40,319 bases of DNA from Bacillota bacterium (GCA_003150225.1 QAND01000035.1:1-40319), one strand, 5' to 3'; shown: positions 25,195-33,222, counted from the stretch's first letter. Notes: generated from the letters alone by a model not told the origin. Translations and numbers: made by a program.

Positions 25195-26538
25195 ATGGCC
25201 GGATATTCGCTGACGGAGGGGAGAATTGGCAGCACGCTGCTGCGGTTTGCCATCCCCTTTCTCATCGCCAACCTGCTCCAATCCCTATATGGAGCGGTGG
25301 ATCTATTTGTGGTGGGGCAATATGCCGACTCCGCCGCGGTATCGGCGGTGGCGGTGGGCAGCCATGTGATGCAAACGGTGACCTGTTTGGTGACGGGCCT
25401 GGCCACCGGGGGAACGGTACTCATCGGCCATCGGGTGGGGGCTAGGGATGAGGAGGGCACCGCCAACGCCATCGGCACGCTGACGGTGCTGTTTCTCATC
25501 ATCGCCGGGATATTGACCCCTGTAATGCTGCTCTCCTCGGGGCCGTGGATCACGCTGATGCAGACTCCCGCTCCGGCTGTCCACTACGCTTGGCAGTATC
25601 TCTTTGCTTGCAGCTGGGGGATGCCCTTTATCATCGGCTACAATGTGGTCAGCGCCATCTACCGGGGGTTGGGGGACAGCCGGACTCCGGTGTATTTCAT
25701 CGCTCTAGCCTGTGTTGTCAACGTGGCTGCCGACTTCCTCCTGGTGGGAGGGTTCCACATGGGGGCTCTGGGCGCCGCCATTGCTACGGTGGCCGCCCAG
25801 GGGATCAGCTTTCTGATGGCCCTCTATTACCTGCGCCGCCGCGGCTTTGCCTTTCCCTTTCACAGGAGCCATATCCGCCTGGATCGCCCCTCGGCCCTCC
25901 GTATTCTGCGGGTGGGAACGCCCTTGGCGCTTCAGGATTTTCTGGTGAACGTATCCTTTTTGGTGATTACCGCCATCGTCAATACCCTGGGGCTCATCGC
26001 ATCCGCCGCCGTGGGCGTGGTGGAAAAGATCTTCATGTTTACCCTGCTTCCGCCCTCGGCCTTTTCGGCGGCGGTGGCTCCCATGACCGCGCAGAATATG
26101 GGAGCGGAGCAGCCGGAACGGGCAAAACAGGCCCTCTGGTACGGGGTGGGATACTCCTTGGCCTTTGGGGCGTTGGTCTGCGCCTGCGCCCAGCTCTTCC
26201 CGGAGCAGCTTGTAGGGATCTTCTCCCGGGATGGGGCGGTCATCGCCGCTGGAGCGGAATATCTTCGGGCCTATTCCCTGGACTGCATTCTGGTGAGCTT
26301 TGTGTTCAATATGAACGCCTATTTCTCGGGCTGTGGCAAATCCATGGTGGCCATGGTTCACAGCCTATTGGCTACCGCTTTGGTGCGGATTCCGGTTTCC
26401 TATTTTTTGAGCCGAGGCGCCCAGGCCTCCCTTTATGGCATCGGCCTTGCCGCACCGGCGGCATCCCTGTTTTCGCTGATCGTTTGCGCGGGATATTTCC
26501 TTTGGCTGCGCCGGCAGCCGGGTGATTCCCTCCGGTAG
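25195..26538 (+). CDS. MATE family efflux transporter 1
   Basis: A 447-residue multidrug and toxic compound extrusion transporter with twelve predicted membrane helices in two homologous halves. The N-terminus LTEGRIGSTLLRFAIPFLIANLLQSLYGAVDLFVVGQ is typical of clostridial MATE proteins. The family exports organic cations or other small molecules using Na+ or H+; the substrate here is unknown. GAAGGGGG lies six bases before the ATG. It is preceded by an attenuator and followed by a terminator, so it is monocistronic and probably inducible. Confidence 0.92.
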   Translation: MAGYSLTEGRIGSTLLRFAIPFLIANLLQSLYGAVDLFVVGQYADSAAVSAVAVGSHVMQTVTCLVTGLATGGTVLIGHRVGARDEEGTANAIGTLTVLFLIIAGILTPVMLLSSGPWITLMQTPAPAVHYAWQYLFACSWGMPFIIGYNVVSAIYRGLGDSRTPVYFIALACVVNVAADFLLVGGFHMGALGAAIATVAAQGISFLMALYYLRRRGFAFPFHRSHIRLDRPSALRILRVGTPLALQDFLVNVSFLVITAIVNTLGLIASAAVGVVEKIFMFTLLPPSAFSAAVAPMTAQNMGAEQPERAKQALWYGVGYSLAFGALVCACAQLFPEQLVGIFSRDGAVIAAGAEYLRAYSLDCILVSFVFNMNAYFSGCGKSMVAMVHSLLATALVRIPVSYFLSRGAQASLYGIGLAAPAASLFSLIVCAGYFLWLRRQPGDSLR

Positions 26539-26566
26539 GGGCGGGGGAGAACCGGCCCTTCTTTTC
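26537..26566 (+). terminator. Terminator after MATE gene 1
   Basis: AGGGGCGG (26537-26544) pairs with CCGGCCCT (26552-26559) with one mismatch, followed by TCTTTTC. It overlaps the stop codon of the MATE gene. Confidence 0.6.
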
Positions 26567-26651
26567 TGCAAAGATACCACATAGAGATAGAGGGAAGAAC
26601 GGGAAAAACATTCAATTTCTGAATCCGTAAAAAAGTGGAAGCAATAAGCCC

Positions 26652-26680
26652 TTGTGTGATTTCTAGAAAAGGGTTAAGAT
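26652..26680 (+). promoter_or_regulatory. Promoter of the zinc alcohol dehydrogenase gene
   Basis: TTGTGT (26652-26657), 17-base spacer, TAAGAT (26675-26680). CCCTT and AAGGG flank the -35 and spacer as an imperfect inverted repeat, a possible operator. Confidence 0.5.
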
Positions 26681-26707
26681 ATGTATGTTACATAGGCCCA
26701 TAAGGGA

Positions 26708-26779
26708 TAGATATCGCCGTCGTTTTTTCGAGAGGCCGGTTTTCGGCCAACGCGAAAAGAGGATGGTCGTATATATCTA
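26708..26779 (+). promoter_or_regulatory. Long hairpin in the 5' leader of the zinc dehydrogenase gene
   Basis: Successive helices can stack into one hairpin: TAGATAT/ATATCTA (26708-26714/26773-26779), GCCGTC with GATGGT, TTTTTTCG with CGAAAAGA, and GGCCG/CGGCC at the tip, together about 26 bp. It has no U-tract, so it is not a terminator. It ends 36 bases before the ATG and may protect the mRNA from 5' decay or bind a regulator. Confidence 0.55.
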
Positions 26780-26815
26780 GGAACAACGTCTACTATTACT
26801 TAGGAGGTAAGACAA

Positions 26816-27877
26816 ATGCCCGATGTATTCCACTTTACGGCAATCATGGAGCCCAAAAGAGCCGAGATGTTCGAGCGGCCTCTCCGGAAGATCACCGACG
26901 ATGAAGTCCTGGTCAAGATGGAAGCCATCAACATCTGCACCACCGATTACCAGCACTGGATGGGTCTGCGGAACCACCAGGGATTCCCCATGGCGGGCGG
27001 CCATGAGTGGTCCGGCTGCATCATCGAGAAGGGCGCCAACGTCCCCGATTACTTCCAGATCGGCGACCGGGTTTGCACCATGCCCCCCTACTGCGGCGTA
27101 TGCCGTGCTTGCCGTAAGGGCTTGACCAGCGATTGCCTCAACCGGCCCAAGCGGGCTGCGCAGGACGATGAGTTCCTGGGCGGCAAGGCTTTTGCCGATT
27201 ATCACATCGCTGACTACCGCTACCTGCTGAAGGTTGGCAAGGATGTTCCCGCTGCTGAGGCTGCTTTCCTGGAGCCCGTTTCCACCGCCGTGCAGTGCGT
27301 GAAGAAAGCCCGCATTAAGCCCCTGGAGACCGTCGTTGTTATCGGCGCCGGCACCATGGGCCTGGTGAACGCTCAGGTTGCCAAAGCTTTTGGCGCCCGG
27401 GTTATCGTCACCGAGGTTGACCCCAAGAAGATCGAGAACGCCAAGAAGATGGGCGGCGTTGAGGTTGTGGACTCCAAGAACAACGATCCCGTTGAGGCCG
27501 TAAAGGCTCTCACCGAGGGCCGCGGCGCCGACGTTGTCATCGCTGCTGTTGGTCTTTCCATCGCTTATAAGCAGGGCATGCAGATGCTGTCCCACTATCG
27601 TGGCCGGTTCGTGGTGTTCCCCGCTGGCTATCCCAAACCCGAGCTGGAGATCGACCCCAACGAGATGCACTATCGGATGCTCGAGGTCATCGGCACCTTT
27701 GCTTCCACCTCCGACGACTGGATGGACGCTGCCGATCTCTTGACCTATGGCATGATCGACATGAAGTACTCTCTGGAGGGCAAGACCTTCCCCCTGTCCA
27801 AGATCCAGGAGGCCTTCGAGGCTGCTTCCACCCCCGGTGCTTACCGGATTACCGTGGATCTGGCCAACATCTATTAA
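26816..27877 (+). CDS. Zinc-binding alcohol/polyol dehydrogenase
   Basis: A 353-residue medium-chain dehydrogenase. Catalytic zinc ligands are suggested by CTTDYQHW (Cys near 38) and GGHEWSG (His-Glu near 61). The structural zinc loop CGVCRACRKGLTSDC is complete. The Rossmann motif is VVIGAGTMGLVNAQVAKAFGARVIVTEVD, where the acidic residue after beta-2 favours NAD over NADP. It is closest in style to sorbitol, threonine and polyol-phosphate dehydrogenases; the substrate is not resolved. Codon use is strongly biased, suggesting high expression in central catabolism. TTAGGAGG precedes the ATG by eight bases. Monocistronic, with its own terminator. Confidence 0.88.
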   Translation: MPDVFHFTAIMEPKRAEMFERPLRKITDDEVLVKMEAINICTTDYQHWMGLRNHQGFPMAGGHEWSGCIIEKGANVPDYFQIGDRVCTMPPYCGVCRACRKGLTSDCLNRPKRAAQDDEFLGGKAFADYHIADYRYLLKVGKDVPAAEAAFLEPVSTAVQCVKKARIKPLETVVVIGAGTMGLVNAQVAKAFGARVIVTEVDPKKIENAKKMGGVEVVDSKNNDPVEAVKALTEGRGADVVIAAVGLSIAYKQGMQMLSHYRGRFVVFPAGYPKPELEIDPNEMHYRMLEVIGTFASTSDDWMDAADLLTYGMIDMKYSLEGKTFPLSKIQEAFEAASTPGAYRITVDLANIY

Positions 27878-27883
27878 TCCTGA

Positions 27884-27913
27884 AAAAAAGGACCGCTTTG
27901 GCGGTCCTTTTTT
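27884..27913. terminator. Terminator after the zinc dehydrogenase gene
   Basis: AAAAAAAGGACCGC pairs with GCGGTCCTTTTTT around TTTG; perfect stem with a T-run. Confidence 0.92.
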
Positions 27914-27977
27914 ATTTGGCGCGGCTGGCCTTCTAACCCCTGCGGTTTGGCAATACAATAGCCAAGAGGTGGTTATG

Positions 27978-29129
27978 ATGAACAAGCGGAGGCTGGGATG
28001 GATTGGAGTGGGGCTGTGCGCCTGCGCGCTATCCTCCTTTCTGGCGGTTTCCCTCTATATGCGGCCTTACCGGAACCTGATCAAGCTGACGGAAGCGGTG
28101 GAGGTTCTGCGGGAGAACTGCATCTATGTGGAGGAGGACTGGGAGCCGGCAGATCTCCTGATGAGCCAGCTCCTGGCCTCGATTGGGGATCGGTACACCT
28201 ACTACCTGAGCCTTCATGACGCGGAGGACTTCAGCGCCCTCTATGAAACCGGGGGCGTTCATGTGGGACTGGGCATGGAGGTGGTGGCCACCCGTGGCGG
28301 CCTCCGGGTTGGAGAGGTGGAGGTGGGATCGCCCGCCATGATGGCGGGGCTGCAGCGGGGGGATATCATCCAGGCTTTGGACGGGAAACAGGTACAGAAT
28401 CTGGACCAGATCCAGGGCTTTGCGCCGGACCAATTGGTGGAGCTGAGGGTCAACCGGGAGGGCCGGCAGGTGGTGCTTCGCGCGCGGGCCCAGGAGGTAT
28501 CCGACCAGAAGGAGTATGTGATCCATGCCCTGCCGGACGGCCTTGTCTATCTGCGCATCCGCAGTTTTATGCAACAGGGGATGGAGCAGGAGATCTTAAC
28601 CCATCTTCGGGCCAAGGAAGGGGAGATCAAGGGTCTGCTCATTGACGTCCGGGCCAATCCCGGAGGGCGCTTGGACGCTGCCGTTGCCATCGCCCAGGCT
28701 TTTTTGCCGGAGGGGTCGGTCATCGTCTACGGGGAGGAGAAGGGCCGAGAGCGGGAGACCATCACGGGGGGAAGCGAAACGCCCCTTGCCATGCCGGTGG
28801 TAATTCTCCAGGACGAGGAGAGCGCATCCGCCGCCGAGGTGCTTTCCGGCGCGCTTCGGTACAACGGGCGGGCTACCATCGTGGGGCAGACCAGCTACGG
28901 AAAGGGCACCATGCAACGGGTGCACCGGCTCTCGGACGGTTCCTCCATCCGCTATACCTGCGGCCGGTACTATCTGCCCGACGGACACAGCATCGATAAG
29001 ACCGGGATTCCTCCCGATGTGCAGGCTCCCCGGGACGCCTCCGCGCCGGGCTGGGCTCTTTCGGAGGAGCGGGATCTACAACAAAAAAAAGCACAGGAGA
29101 CCTTGCGGTCTCTGTGCCGGCTGGACTAG
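27978..29129 (+). CDS. S41 family C-terminal processing peptidase
   Basis: A 383-residue protease of the CtpA/CtpB type acting outside the membrane. An N-terminal membrane anchor (about residues 6-26) is followed by a PDZ domain (VGLGMEVVATRGGLRVGEVE, GSPAMMAGLQRGDIIQALDG). The catalytic Ser is in DEESASAAEVLSGAL and the catalytic Lys in TSYGKGTMQ. Relatives cleave regulatory proteins at their C-termini, e.g. in sporulation signalling; the target here is unknown. Two adjacent ATGs (27975, 27978) are possible; the second is better spaced from AGAGGTGG. The C-terminal tail (after residue 360) is charged and Gln/Lys-rich. Confidence 0.9.
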   Translation: MNKRRLGWIGVGLCACALSSFLAVSLYMRPYRNLIKLTEAVEVLRENCIYVEEDWEPADLLMSQLLASIGDRYTYYLSLHDAEDFSALYETGGVHVGLGMEVVATRGGLRVGEVEVGSPAMMAGLQRGDIIQALDGKQVQNLDQIQGFAPDQLVELRVNREGRQVVLRARAQEVSDQKEYVIHALPDGLVYLRIRSFMQQGMEQEILTHLRAKEGEIKGLLIDVRANPGGRLDAAVAIAQAFLPEGSVIVYGEEKGRERETITGGSETPLAMPVVILQDEESASAAEVLSGALRYNGRATIVGQTSYGKGTMQRVHRLSDGSSIRYTCGRYYLPDGHSIDKTGIPPDVQAPRDASAPGWALSEERDLQQKKAQETLRSLCRLD

Positions 29130-29141
29130 AGCTTTAGGGGA

Positions 29142-29759
29142 TTATCCCGCGCGGGAATCGGGATGGATCTGAAACCGCTCCATCAACTGCCGCTCCAGGA
29201 TCTCGTCCCGTTCCATGTAGAGGAAGGAGCCCTTTAGGAACAGGCTCATTCGGCGGGCTTCCTCATGGGGAAGGCCGGTGCGCTCCGCAATATCGGAGAT
29301 GCGGATGATTCCGGATTCCGCTAGGATCACGGGAGGCGCCAGAAGAAAGCGGGCGAAGAGATTCGCTTCCGATTCAAACAGGCCGTACTGGCTCTCCCGC
29401 AGTACGCCGCTGGAGGAGACCGCATCGGGATAGCGTTCAAAATGACGGAGCACAATGTGGCCGATCTCATGGGCGATGGTCCAGCGAATCTCGGATTTCT
29501 CCAAGACGTCGTTGTATACGATGCAGTATTTATCCCGGTCCCGGAAATGGATGGCCGCGCCATAGTTTGACATCAGCACCCTTTCCAGCATGAATGCAAC
29601 ATCAAAGCCCCTTTTCCGGCAAAACTCTTGGACGGGTAGAACAGCCCATCCGTTGCGGGTACAAAGGGGCTCAAGAGGGAAGTTTAACCCGGAAATCTCT
29701 TGGCGCAGCAGAAATTCCAATACCTCTTGGTAGATGTTACAGGGCGATAGTTTCATCAT
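29142..29759 (-). CDS. ImmA/IrrE family metallopeptidase
   Basis: A 205-residue protein with the zinc-protease signature TIAHEIGHIVLRHFE (HEIGH, around residue 96) and a downstream Glu in ESEANLFARFLL, as in ImmA, IrrE and similar proteins. ImmA of ICEBs1 cleaves its partner repressor, and IrrE/PprI does the same for a stress repressor. The XRE repressor gene lies directly upstream with three bases between, so this pair probably works the same way. The C-terminal third (residues 150-195) contains a helix-turn-helix-like stretch (RISDIAERTGLPHEEARRMS). No phage or element genes flank the pair. Confidence 0.9.
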   Translation of the reverse strand: MMKLSPCNIYQEVLEFLLRQEISGLNFPLEPLCTRNGWAVLPVQEFCRKRGFDVAFMLERVLMSNYGAAIHFRDRDKYCIVYNDVLEKSEIRWTIAHEIGHIVLRHFERYPDAVSSSGVLRESQYGLFESEANLFARFLLAPPVILAESGIIRISDIAERTGLPHEEARRMSLFLKGSFLYMERDEILERQLMERFQIHPDSRAG

Positions 29760-29762
29760 GCA

Positions 29763-30101
29763 TTAAGACGCGCTTCCAAACATTTCCTCGGCGATGGCTT
29801 GGAGAATGGCTGCTTGACGGGGCGTAATCTCCCGCGCCCGGCTGGCAAAGCCAATCATGGTGACGGCAGCGTTGTACTCATGGTACTTTTTTTCGATCTC
29901 ACCATCACCGGTTAAAAGATAATCGGTGGAGGTTCCCAGGGCCCGGGCGATTTTCACGATGATGTCCGACATGGGGGTCCGCTGGTTGTTCTCATAGCGG
30001 GAAAGGGTTGCCACTGTGATGTTGGCCCGATCTGCCAGATTCTTTTGCGTCATGCCTTTTTGTTCCCGCAGGTTTTTGATGCGAATACCTACGTCTTTCA
30101 A
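29763..30101 (-). CDS. XRE family transcriptional repressor
   Basis: A 112-residue protein with an N-terminal XRE/Cro-type helix-turn-helix (IKNLREQKGMTQKNLADRANI...LSRYENNQRTP, about residues 8-45) and a C-terminal helical part. The start is TTG, supported by AGGAGG eight bases upstream; no ATG is available there. It is cotranscribed with the downstream ImmA/IrrE protease, its likely inactivator. It probably represses its own promoter in the AT-rich region to its right and possibly other genes; no targets are identifiable. Confidence 0.9.
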   Translation of the reverse strand: MKDVGIRIKNLREQKGMTQKNLADRANITVATLSRYENNQRTPMSDIIVKIARALGTSTDYLLTGDGEIEKKYHEYNAAVTMIGFASRAREITPRQAAILQAIAEEMFGSAS

Positions 30102-30343
30102 AGCTCACACCTCCTATTGATTGAATCATACATTTGTTTCCAATAAGATAACATAAAATCTGGATTAATACAAATGTTCCTTGTGAATGCAGATTTTTAT
30201 TAACAAATTAAGTACATTATTACCACATGGAATTTTGGGCATTCCATTGCCCTTATGGTAAGCGCGTTCTAGCTCATGGGGGAACGGAAGGGGTTCTGGG
30301 CCCGTAAAAGGGGAGATTTCCCCGATTGGTTTCCGTTTCATCA
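30102..30343. promoter_or_regulatory. AT-rich divergent regulatory region
   Basis: No gene. The left part, next to the XRE gene, is clearly AT-rich (about 30120-30220) with candidate minus-strand -10 sequence TATGAT and TTGGAA nearby, a plausible XRE operator region. A GGGGA-GAT-TTCCCC short hairpin lies near 30310-30325 before the plus-strand PTS promoter. Confidence 0.4.
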
Positions 30344-30373
30344 TTGACAAGCAAAGCGGTCAAAAGCTATAAT
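30344..30373 (+). promoter_or_regulatory. Promoter of the EIIA-ptsH-ptsI genes
   Basis: TTGACA (30344-30349, consensus), 18-base spacer, TATAAT (30368-30373, consensus). One of the strongest promoters in the window. Confidence 0.85.
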
Positions 30374-30433
30374 TTAACCATGCGTATGGGGCAGGCTTAT
30401 TTTGCTCTACGCTGGGCAAAGGGGGAAGCTGTG

Positions 30434-30856
30434 GTGATACATATTTTGGTCGCCGCCCATGCCAAAGTGGGAGTGAATATTCTGCTGGGCGCTGAATTCA
30501 TTTTGGGGCAGCAGGAGCGGACCCACAGCATTGAATACCAGGTAGGGGACAACCTAAACCTGTTGAAGATGCAGTTTCAGGAGGTCTTTGACGGTTTGGG
30601 AGAGGAGGATTCCCTTTTGATCTTTATCGACCTTTATGGCGGGTCCCTTTGCAATGTGGCCGCCTCCTTTATGAGCAAGCTTTCCAAGCGGAACGCCGTC
30701 CGATGCGAATGCATCAGCGGGGTGAACCTGCCGATGGTGCTCTATGCCCTGGAGAACCGGGACCGAGAGGAGTGCGGGCTGGTGGATCTGAAGGAGGAGT
30801 GCCTGAATGTGGGCCTTGGCGGCATTCGGGACATCAAAGCGGAGTTTAGGCTGTAA
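30434..30856 (+). CDS. PTS EIIA component, mannose family-like
   Basis: A 140-residue protein resembling the EIIA domain of mannose/fructose/sorbose-family PTS permeases: MIHILVAAHAKVGVNILLGAE with the phospho-acceptor His in AAHAKVG (residue 9) and LLIFIDLYGGSLCNVAASF, equivalent to DLFGGTPFNAA. No IIB, IIC or IID partners are in the window; instead HPr and enzyme I follow, so it may be a regulatory or shared phosphocarrier. DhaM-type EIIA is an alternative. Two GTG codons (30431, 30434) compete; the second is better spaced from GGGGGAA. The C-terminal CGLVDLKEECLNVGLGG is unlike typical EIIA ends. Confidence 0.75.
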   Translation: MIHILVAAHAKVGVNILLGAEFILGQQERTHSIEYQVGDNLNLLKMQFQEVFDGLGEEDSLLIFIDLYGGSLCNVAASFMSKLSKRNAVRCECISGVNLPMVLYALENRDREECGLVDLKEECLNVGLGGIRDIKAEFRL

Positions 30857-30918
30857 AGCCTTAGCTAAAAAGAAGCGGGGCAACCCGTTAATATGATCGT
30901 AATGGAGGAATTGTCATC

Positions 30919-31179
30919 ATGGTAGAGAAATTGTTCGTGGTCAAGAACGAAACGGGCCTGCATGCTCGTCCTGCTTCCCTGTTTGTACAGAAAGCCGCTA
31001 AGTATAAGAGTACCATTAAGGTGAAGAAGGACGGCAAAGAGGCCAACGCCAAGTCCATCATTTCCGTGCTGAGCCTGGGCGCCAGCTTTGGCAGCGAGAT
31101 CACCATCATCGCCGATGGCCCCGACGCCGAGGAAGCCGTTGCCGGCCTGGTGGAGCTCCTGGATAATCTTGAGGAGTAA
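30919..31179 (+). CDS. ptsH: Phosphocarrier protein HPr
   Basis: An 86-residue HPr. The phosphorylated His15 lies in TGLHARPAS, and Ser46 is present in NAKSIISVLSLG, the site used by HPr kinase in Bacillota for carbon catabolite control. Length and fold are standard. Strong codon bias indicates high expression. AGGAATTGTCATC precedes the ATG. It sits between the EIIA-like gene and enzyme I in one apparent operon. Confidence 0.95.
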   Translation: MVEKLFVVKNETGLHARPASLFVQKAAKYKSTIKVKKDGKEANAKSIISVLSLGASFGSEITIIADGPDAEEAVAGLVELLDNLEE

Positions 31180-31208
31180 CGAATTTTTTTGTTAACCTTT
31201 TTACACAG

Positions 31209-31231
31209 ATCCTTGGCGCTGCGCCAAGGAT
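31209..31231. other. Intercistronic hairpin between ptsH and ptsI
   Basis: ATCCTTGGCG, loop CTG, CGCCAAGGAT: a perfect 10-bp stem with weaker ACAC/GTGT outside it. No strong T-run follows directly, so it is more likely a processing, stability or partial-termination element tuning HPr over enzyme I. Confidence 0.6.
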
Positions 31232-31266
31232 TGCGTGTTATTTAATCTAATTTTGAGGTGCATGAA

Positions 31267-32988
31267 ATGAAAGGGATTATTGCTTCTCCTGGCGTTGCCA
31301 TCGCCAAGGCTTTTGTGCTGGCCCACCCCGAGGTGGTTATCGACGAAAAGCTGGTTGCGGCCCAGGACGTGGAAAAAGAGGTTGAAAAGTTCCGGGAGGC
31401 TGTGGCCAAGACCGAGGATCAGCTCAACGGGATCATTGCCATCACCGAGGAGCGGCTTTCCGCCAAGGAGGCCGACGTATTCCGGGCTCATCTGATGATG
31501 CTGGCCGATCCTATGTTTGAGGAAGCCGTACTGGATAAGATCCAGAACAGCAACTTCAACGCCGGTAAGGCTGTATCCGAGGCTACCGCCGAGGTGGCCG
31601 CCATGCTGGCCAGCCTGGACGACGAGTATCTGAAGGAGCGGGCCGCTGATATCAAAGATGTGGGCGGCCGGGTGCTGGACAACGTGCTGGGCATCGTCCG
31701 CACCAGCCTCAGCGATTTGAATGAGCCCGTGGTGGTCTTCGCCAACGATTTGACCCCCTCGGATACTGCCACCATGAATTTGGACTATGTGAAGGGTTTT
31801 GCTACCGATATTGGCGGCCGGACCTCTCATACCTCGATCCTTGCCCGGATCATCGGTATTCCCGCCATCGTGGGCACCGGGGACATCACCAGCCGGGTGA
31901 ACCACGGGGATCTGGTGGTGCTGGACGCCATCGACTGCGATGTGATCGTGAACCCCACCGAGGATCAGAAGAAGGTTTACGACGGGAAGTACGAAGCCTT
32001 TATGGAGCGGAAGCGGGAGCTGGATAAGATCAAGTTCATGCCCGCCGAGACCCTGGACGGACACCATGTGGAGGTTGTGGCCAACATCGCCTCTCCCAAC
32101 GACGTCAAGGGCGCGCTGGAGAACGGCGCCGAGGGCTGCGGTTTGTTCCGCACCGAGTTCCTGTATATGAACCGCCCCGATCTCCCCTCCGAGGAGGAGC
32201 AGTTTGAGGCCTATAAATCGGTGGTTGCCGGCATGGACGGCAAGCCCGTGGTCATCCGCACCCTGGATATCGGCGGTGACAAGGCGGCCGAGAGCATCCA
32301 GTTCCCCCCGGAGATGAACCCCTTCCTGGGATGGCGCGCCATCCGCATGTATTTTGACCGGCTGGACATCATCAAGCCCCAGATGCGGGCTCTGCTCCGG
32401 GCTGGCGTGTACGGCAAGCTTCATGTGATGTTCCCCATGGTGATTTCCGCTGAGGAGATCTACAAGATGAAGGATATCATCGAGGAGTGCAAGGCCGAGC
32501 TTCGGGCCGAGGGTGTGGAGTTTGACGAGAACCTCTCCATCGGTATCATGGTGGAAACCCCTGCTGCTGCGCTCAACGCCCATCTGCTGGCGGAGATCGT
32601 GGAGTTCTTCAGCATCGGCACCAACGATTTGACCCAGTATGTGCTGGCTGTGGACCGGGGCAACGAGATGATTGCTGACCTGTATCAGCCCCTGCATCCC
32701 GCCGTCATTCGGGCCATGAAGATGGTCATCGACGCCTCCCATGGCGCTGGCAAGTGGTCCGGCGTCTGCGGTGAGACCGCCGGCGATGAGAAGGGCGCCC
32801 TGGTGTTGCTGGGCCTGGGCCTGGATGAGTTCAGCATGAGCGCTGGCTCCATCCCCGCTGTGAAGAACATGATCCGCAAGGCCAACTATGCCGAGGTGAA
32901 GAAGGGCATCGAGGAATGTCTGACCATGTATACCACCGAGGAAGTCAATGCCAAGCTGGATCAGATGCTCAAGGATATTCTGGGCTAA
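31267..32988 (+). CDS. ptsI: PTS enzyme I (phosphoenolpyruvate-protein phosphotransferase)
   Basis: A 573-residue enzyme I that moves phosphate from phosphoenolpyruvate to HPr. The active-site His is in GGRTSHTSILARI (around residue 188). The C-terminal PEP-binding barrel contains GCGLFRTEFLYMNR, GVYGKLHVMFPM, FSIGTNDLTQY and the catalytic Cys in SGVCGETAGD. Length is standard. The ATG at 31267 has TGAGGTG six bases upstream; an upstream GTG is part of that site. Codon use is strongly biased as in ptsH. A very strong terminator ends the operon. Confidence 0.97.
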   Translation: MKGIIASPGVAIAKAFVLAHPEVVIDEKLVAAQDVEKEVEKFREAVAKTEDQLNGIIAITEERLSAKEADVFRAHLMMLADPMFEEAVLDKIQNSNFNAGKAVSEATAEVAAMLASLDDEYLKERAADIKDVGGRVLDNVLGIVRTSLSDLNEPVVVFANDLTPSDTATMNLDYVKGFATDIGGRTSHTSILARIIGIPAIVGTGDITSRVNHGDLVVLDAIDCDVIVNPTEDQKKVYDGKYEAFMERKRELDKIKFMPAETLDGHHVEVVANIASPNDVKGALENGAEGCGLFRTEFLYMNRPDLPSEEEQFEAYKSVVAGMDGKPVVIRTLDIGGDKAAESIQFPPEMNPFLGWRAIRMYFDRLDIIKPQMRALLRAGVYGKLHVMFPMVISAEEIYKMKDIIEECKAELRAEGVEFDENLSIGIMVETPAAALNAHLLAEIVEFFSIGTNDLTQYVLAVDRGNEMIADLYQPLHPAVIRAMKMVIDASHGAGKWSGVCGETAGDEKGALVLLGLGLDEFSMSAGSIPAVKNMIRKANYAEVKKGIEECLTMYTTEEVNAKLDQMLKDILG

Positions 32989-32990
32989 CT

Positions 32991-33042
32991 CCCCATAAAA
33001 AAAGAGAACCGGGTCTCCCGGTTCTCTTTTTTATGGGGAGTT
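32991..33042. terminator. Long perfect terminator after ptsI
   Basis: CTCCCCATAAAAAAAGAG and AACCGGG on the left are complementary to CCCGGTT and CTCTTTTTTATGGGGAG on the right around TCT. The T-run is inside the right arm. It can act in both directions. Confidence 0.92.
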
Positions 33043-33093
33043 GCGCCGGCTGTGCTGTGGAAGCGAGGATAGGGGAGGCCATGAAATTGGGGA

Positions 33094-33123
33094 TTGTCAT
33101 ACGATGGAGTTCCCGTCTATAAT
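33094..33123 (+). promoter_or_regulatory. Promoter of MATE gene 2
   Basis: TTGTCA (33094-33099), 18-base spacer, TATAAT (33118-33123). About 145 bases of leader precede the start codon. Confidence 0.75.
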
Positions 33124-33185
33124 AGAAACGCTATTCTTTTGTCACCCTGCTGAAAAATGCCTTTCATTGGAATAGAGACAAATCC

Positions 33186-33222
33186 AAGAACACCTGCGCC
33201 TTAGCGCTGGGTCTTCTTTTTA
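33186..33222 (+). terminator. Leader terminator-like hairpin of MATE gene 2
   Basis: GCGC (33196-33199) with GCGC (33204-33207) around CTTA, extended by CC/GG and AAGA/TCTT with bulges, then CTTTTTATTT. Less perfect than the MATE 1 attenuator but in the same position between promoter and gene. Confidence 0.5.

Noticed and set aside
25128..25445. 105-codon frame overlapping the MATE 1 start as a real protein gene
   Set aside because: Most of it is an out-of-frame reading of the MATE gene; only its first codons across the attenuator are of interest.
26777..27985. Minus-strand open frame (402 codons) opposite the zinc dehydrogenase
   Set aside because: Antisense shadow; it also runs through the dehydrogenase terminator and leader.
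31201..32742. Long minus-strand open frame (513 codons) opposite ptsI
   Set aside because: It is an antisense shadow of a strongly codon-biased gene; the ptsI product is unmistakable and the antisense translation has no recognisable motif.
33081..33122. Small ORF (MKLGIVIRWSSRL) before MATE 2
   Set aside because: It lies across the -35/-10 promoter elements and is too short to support.
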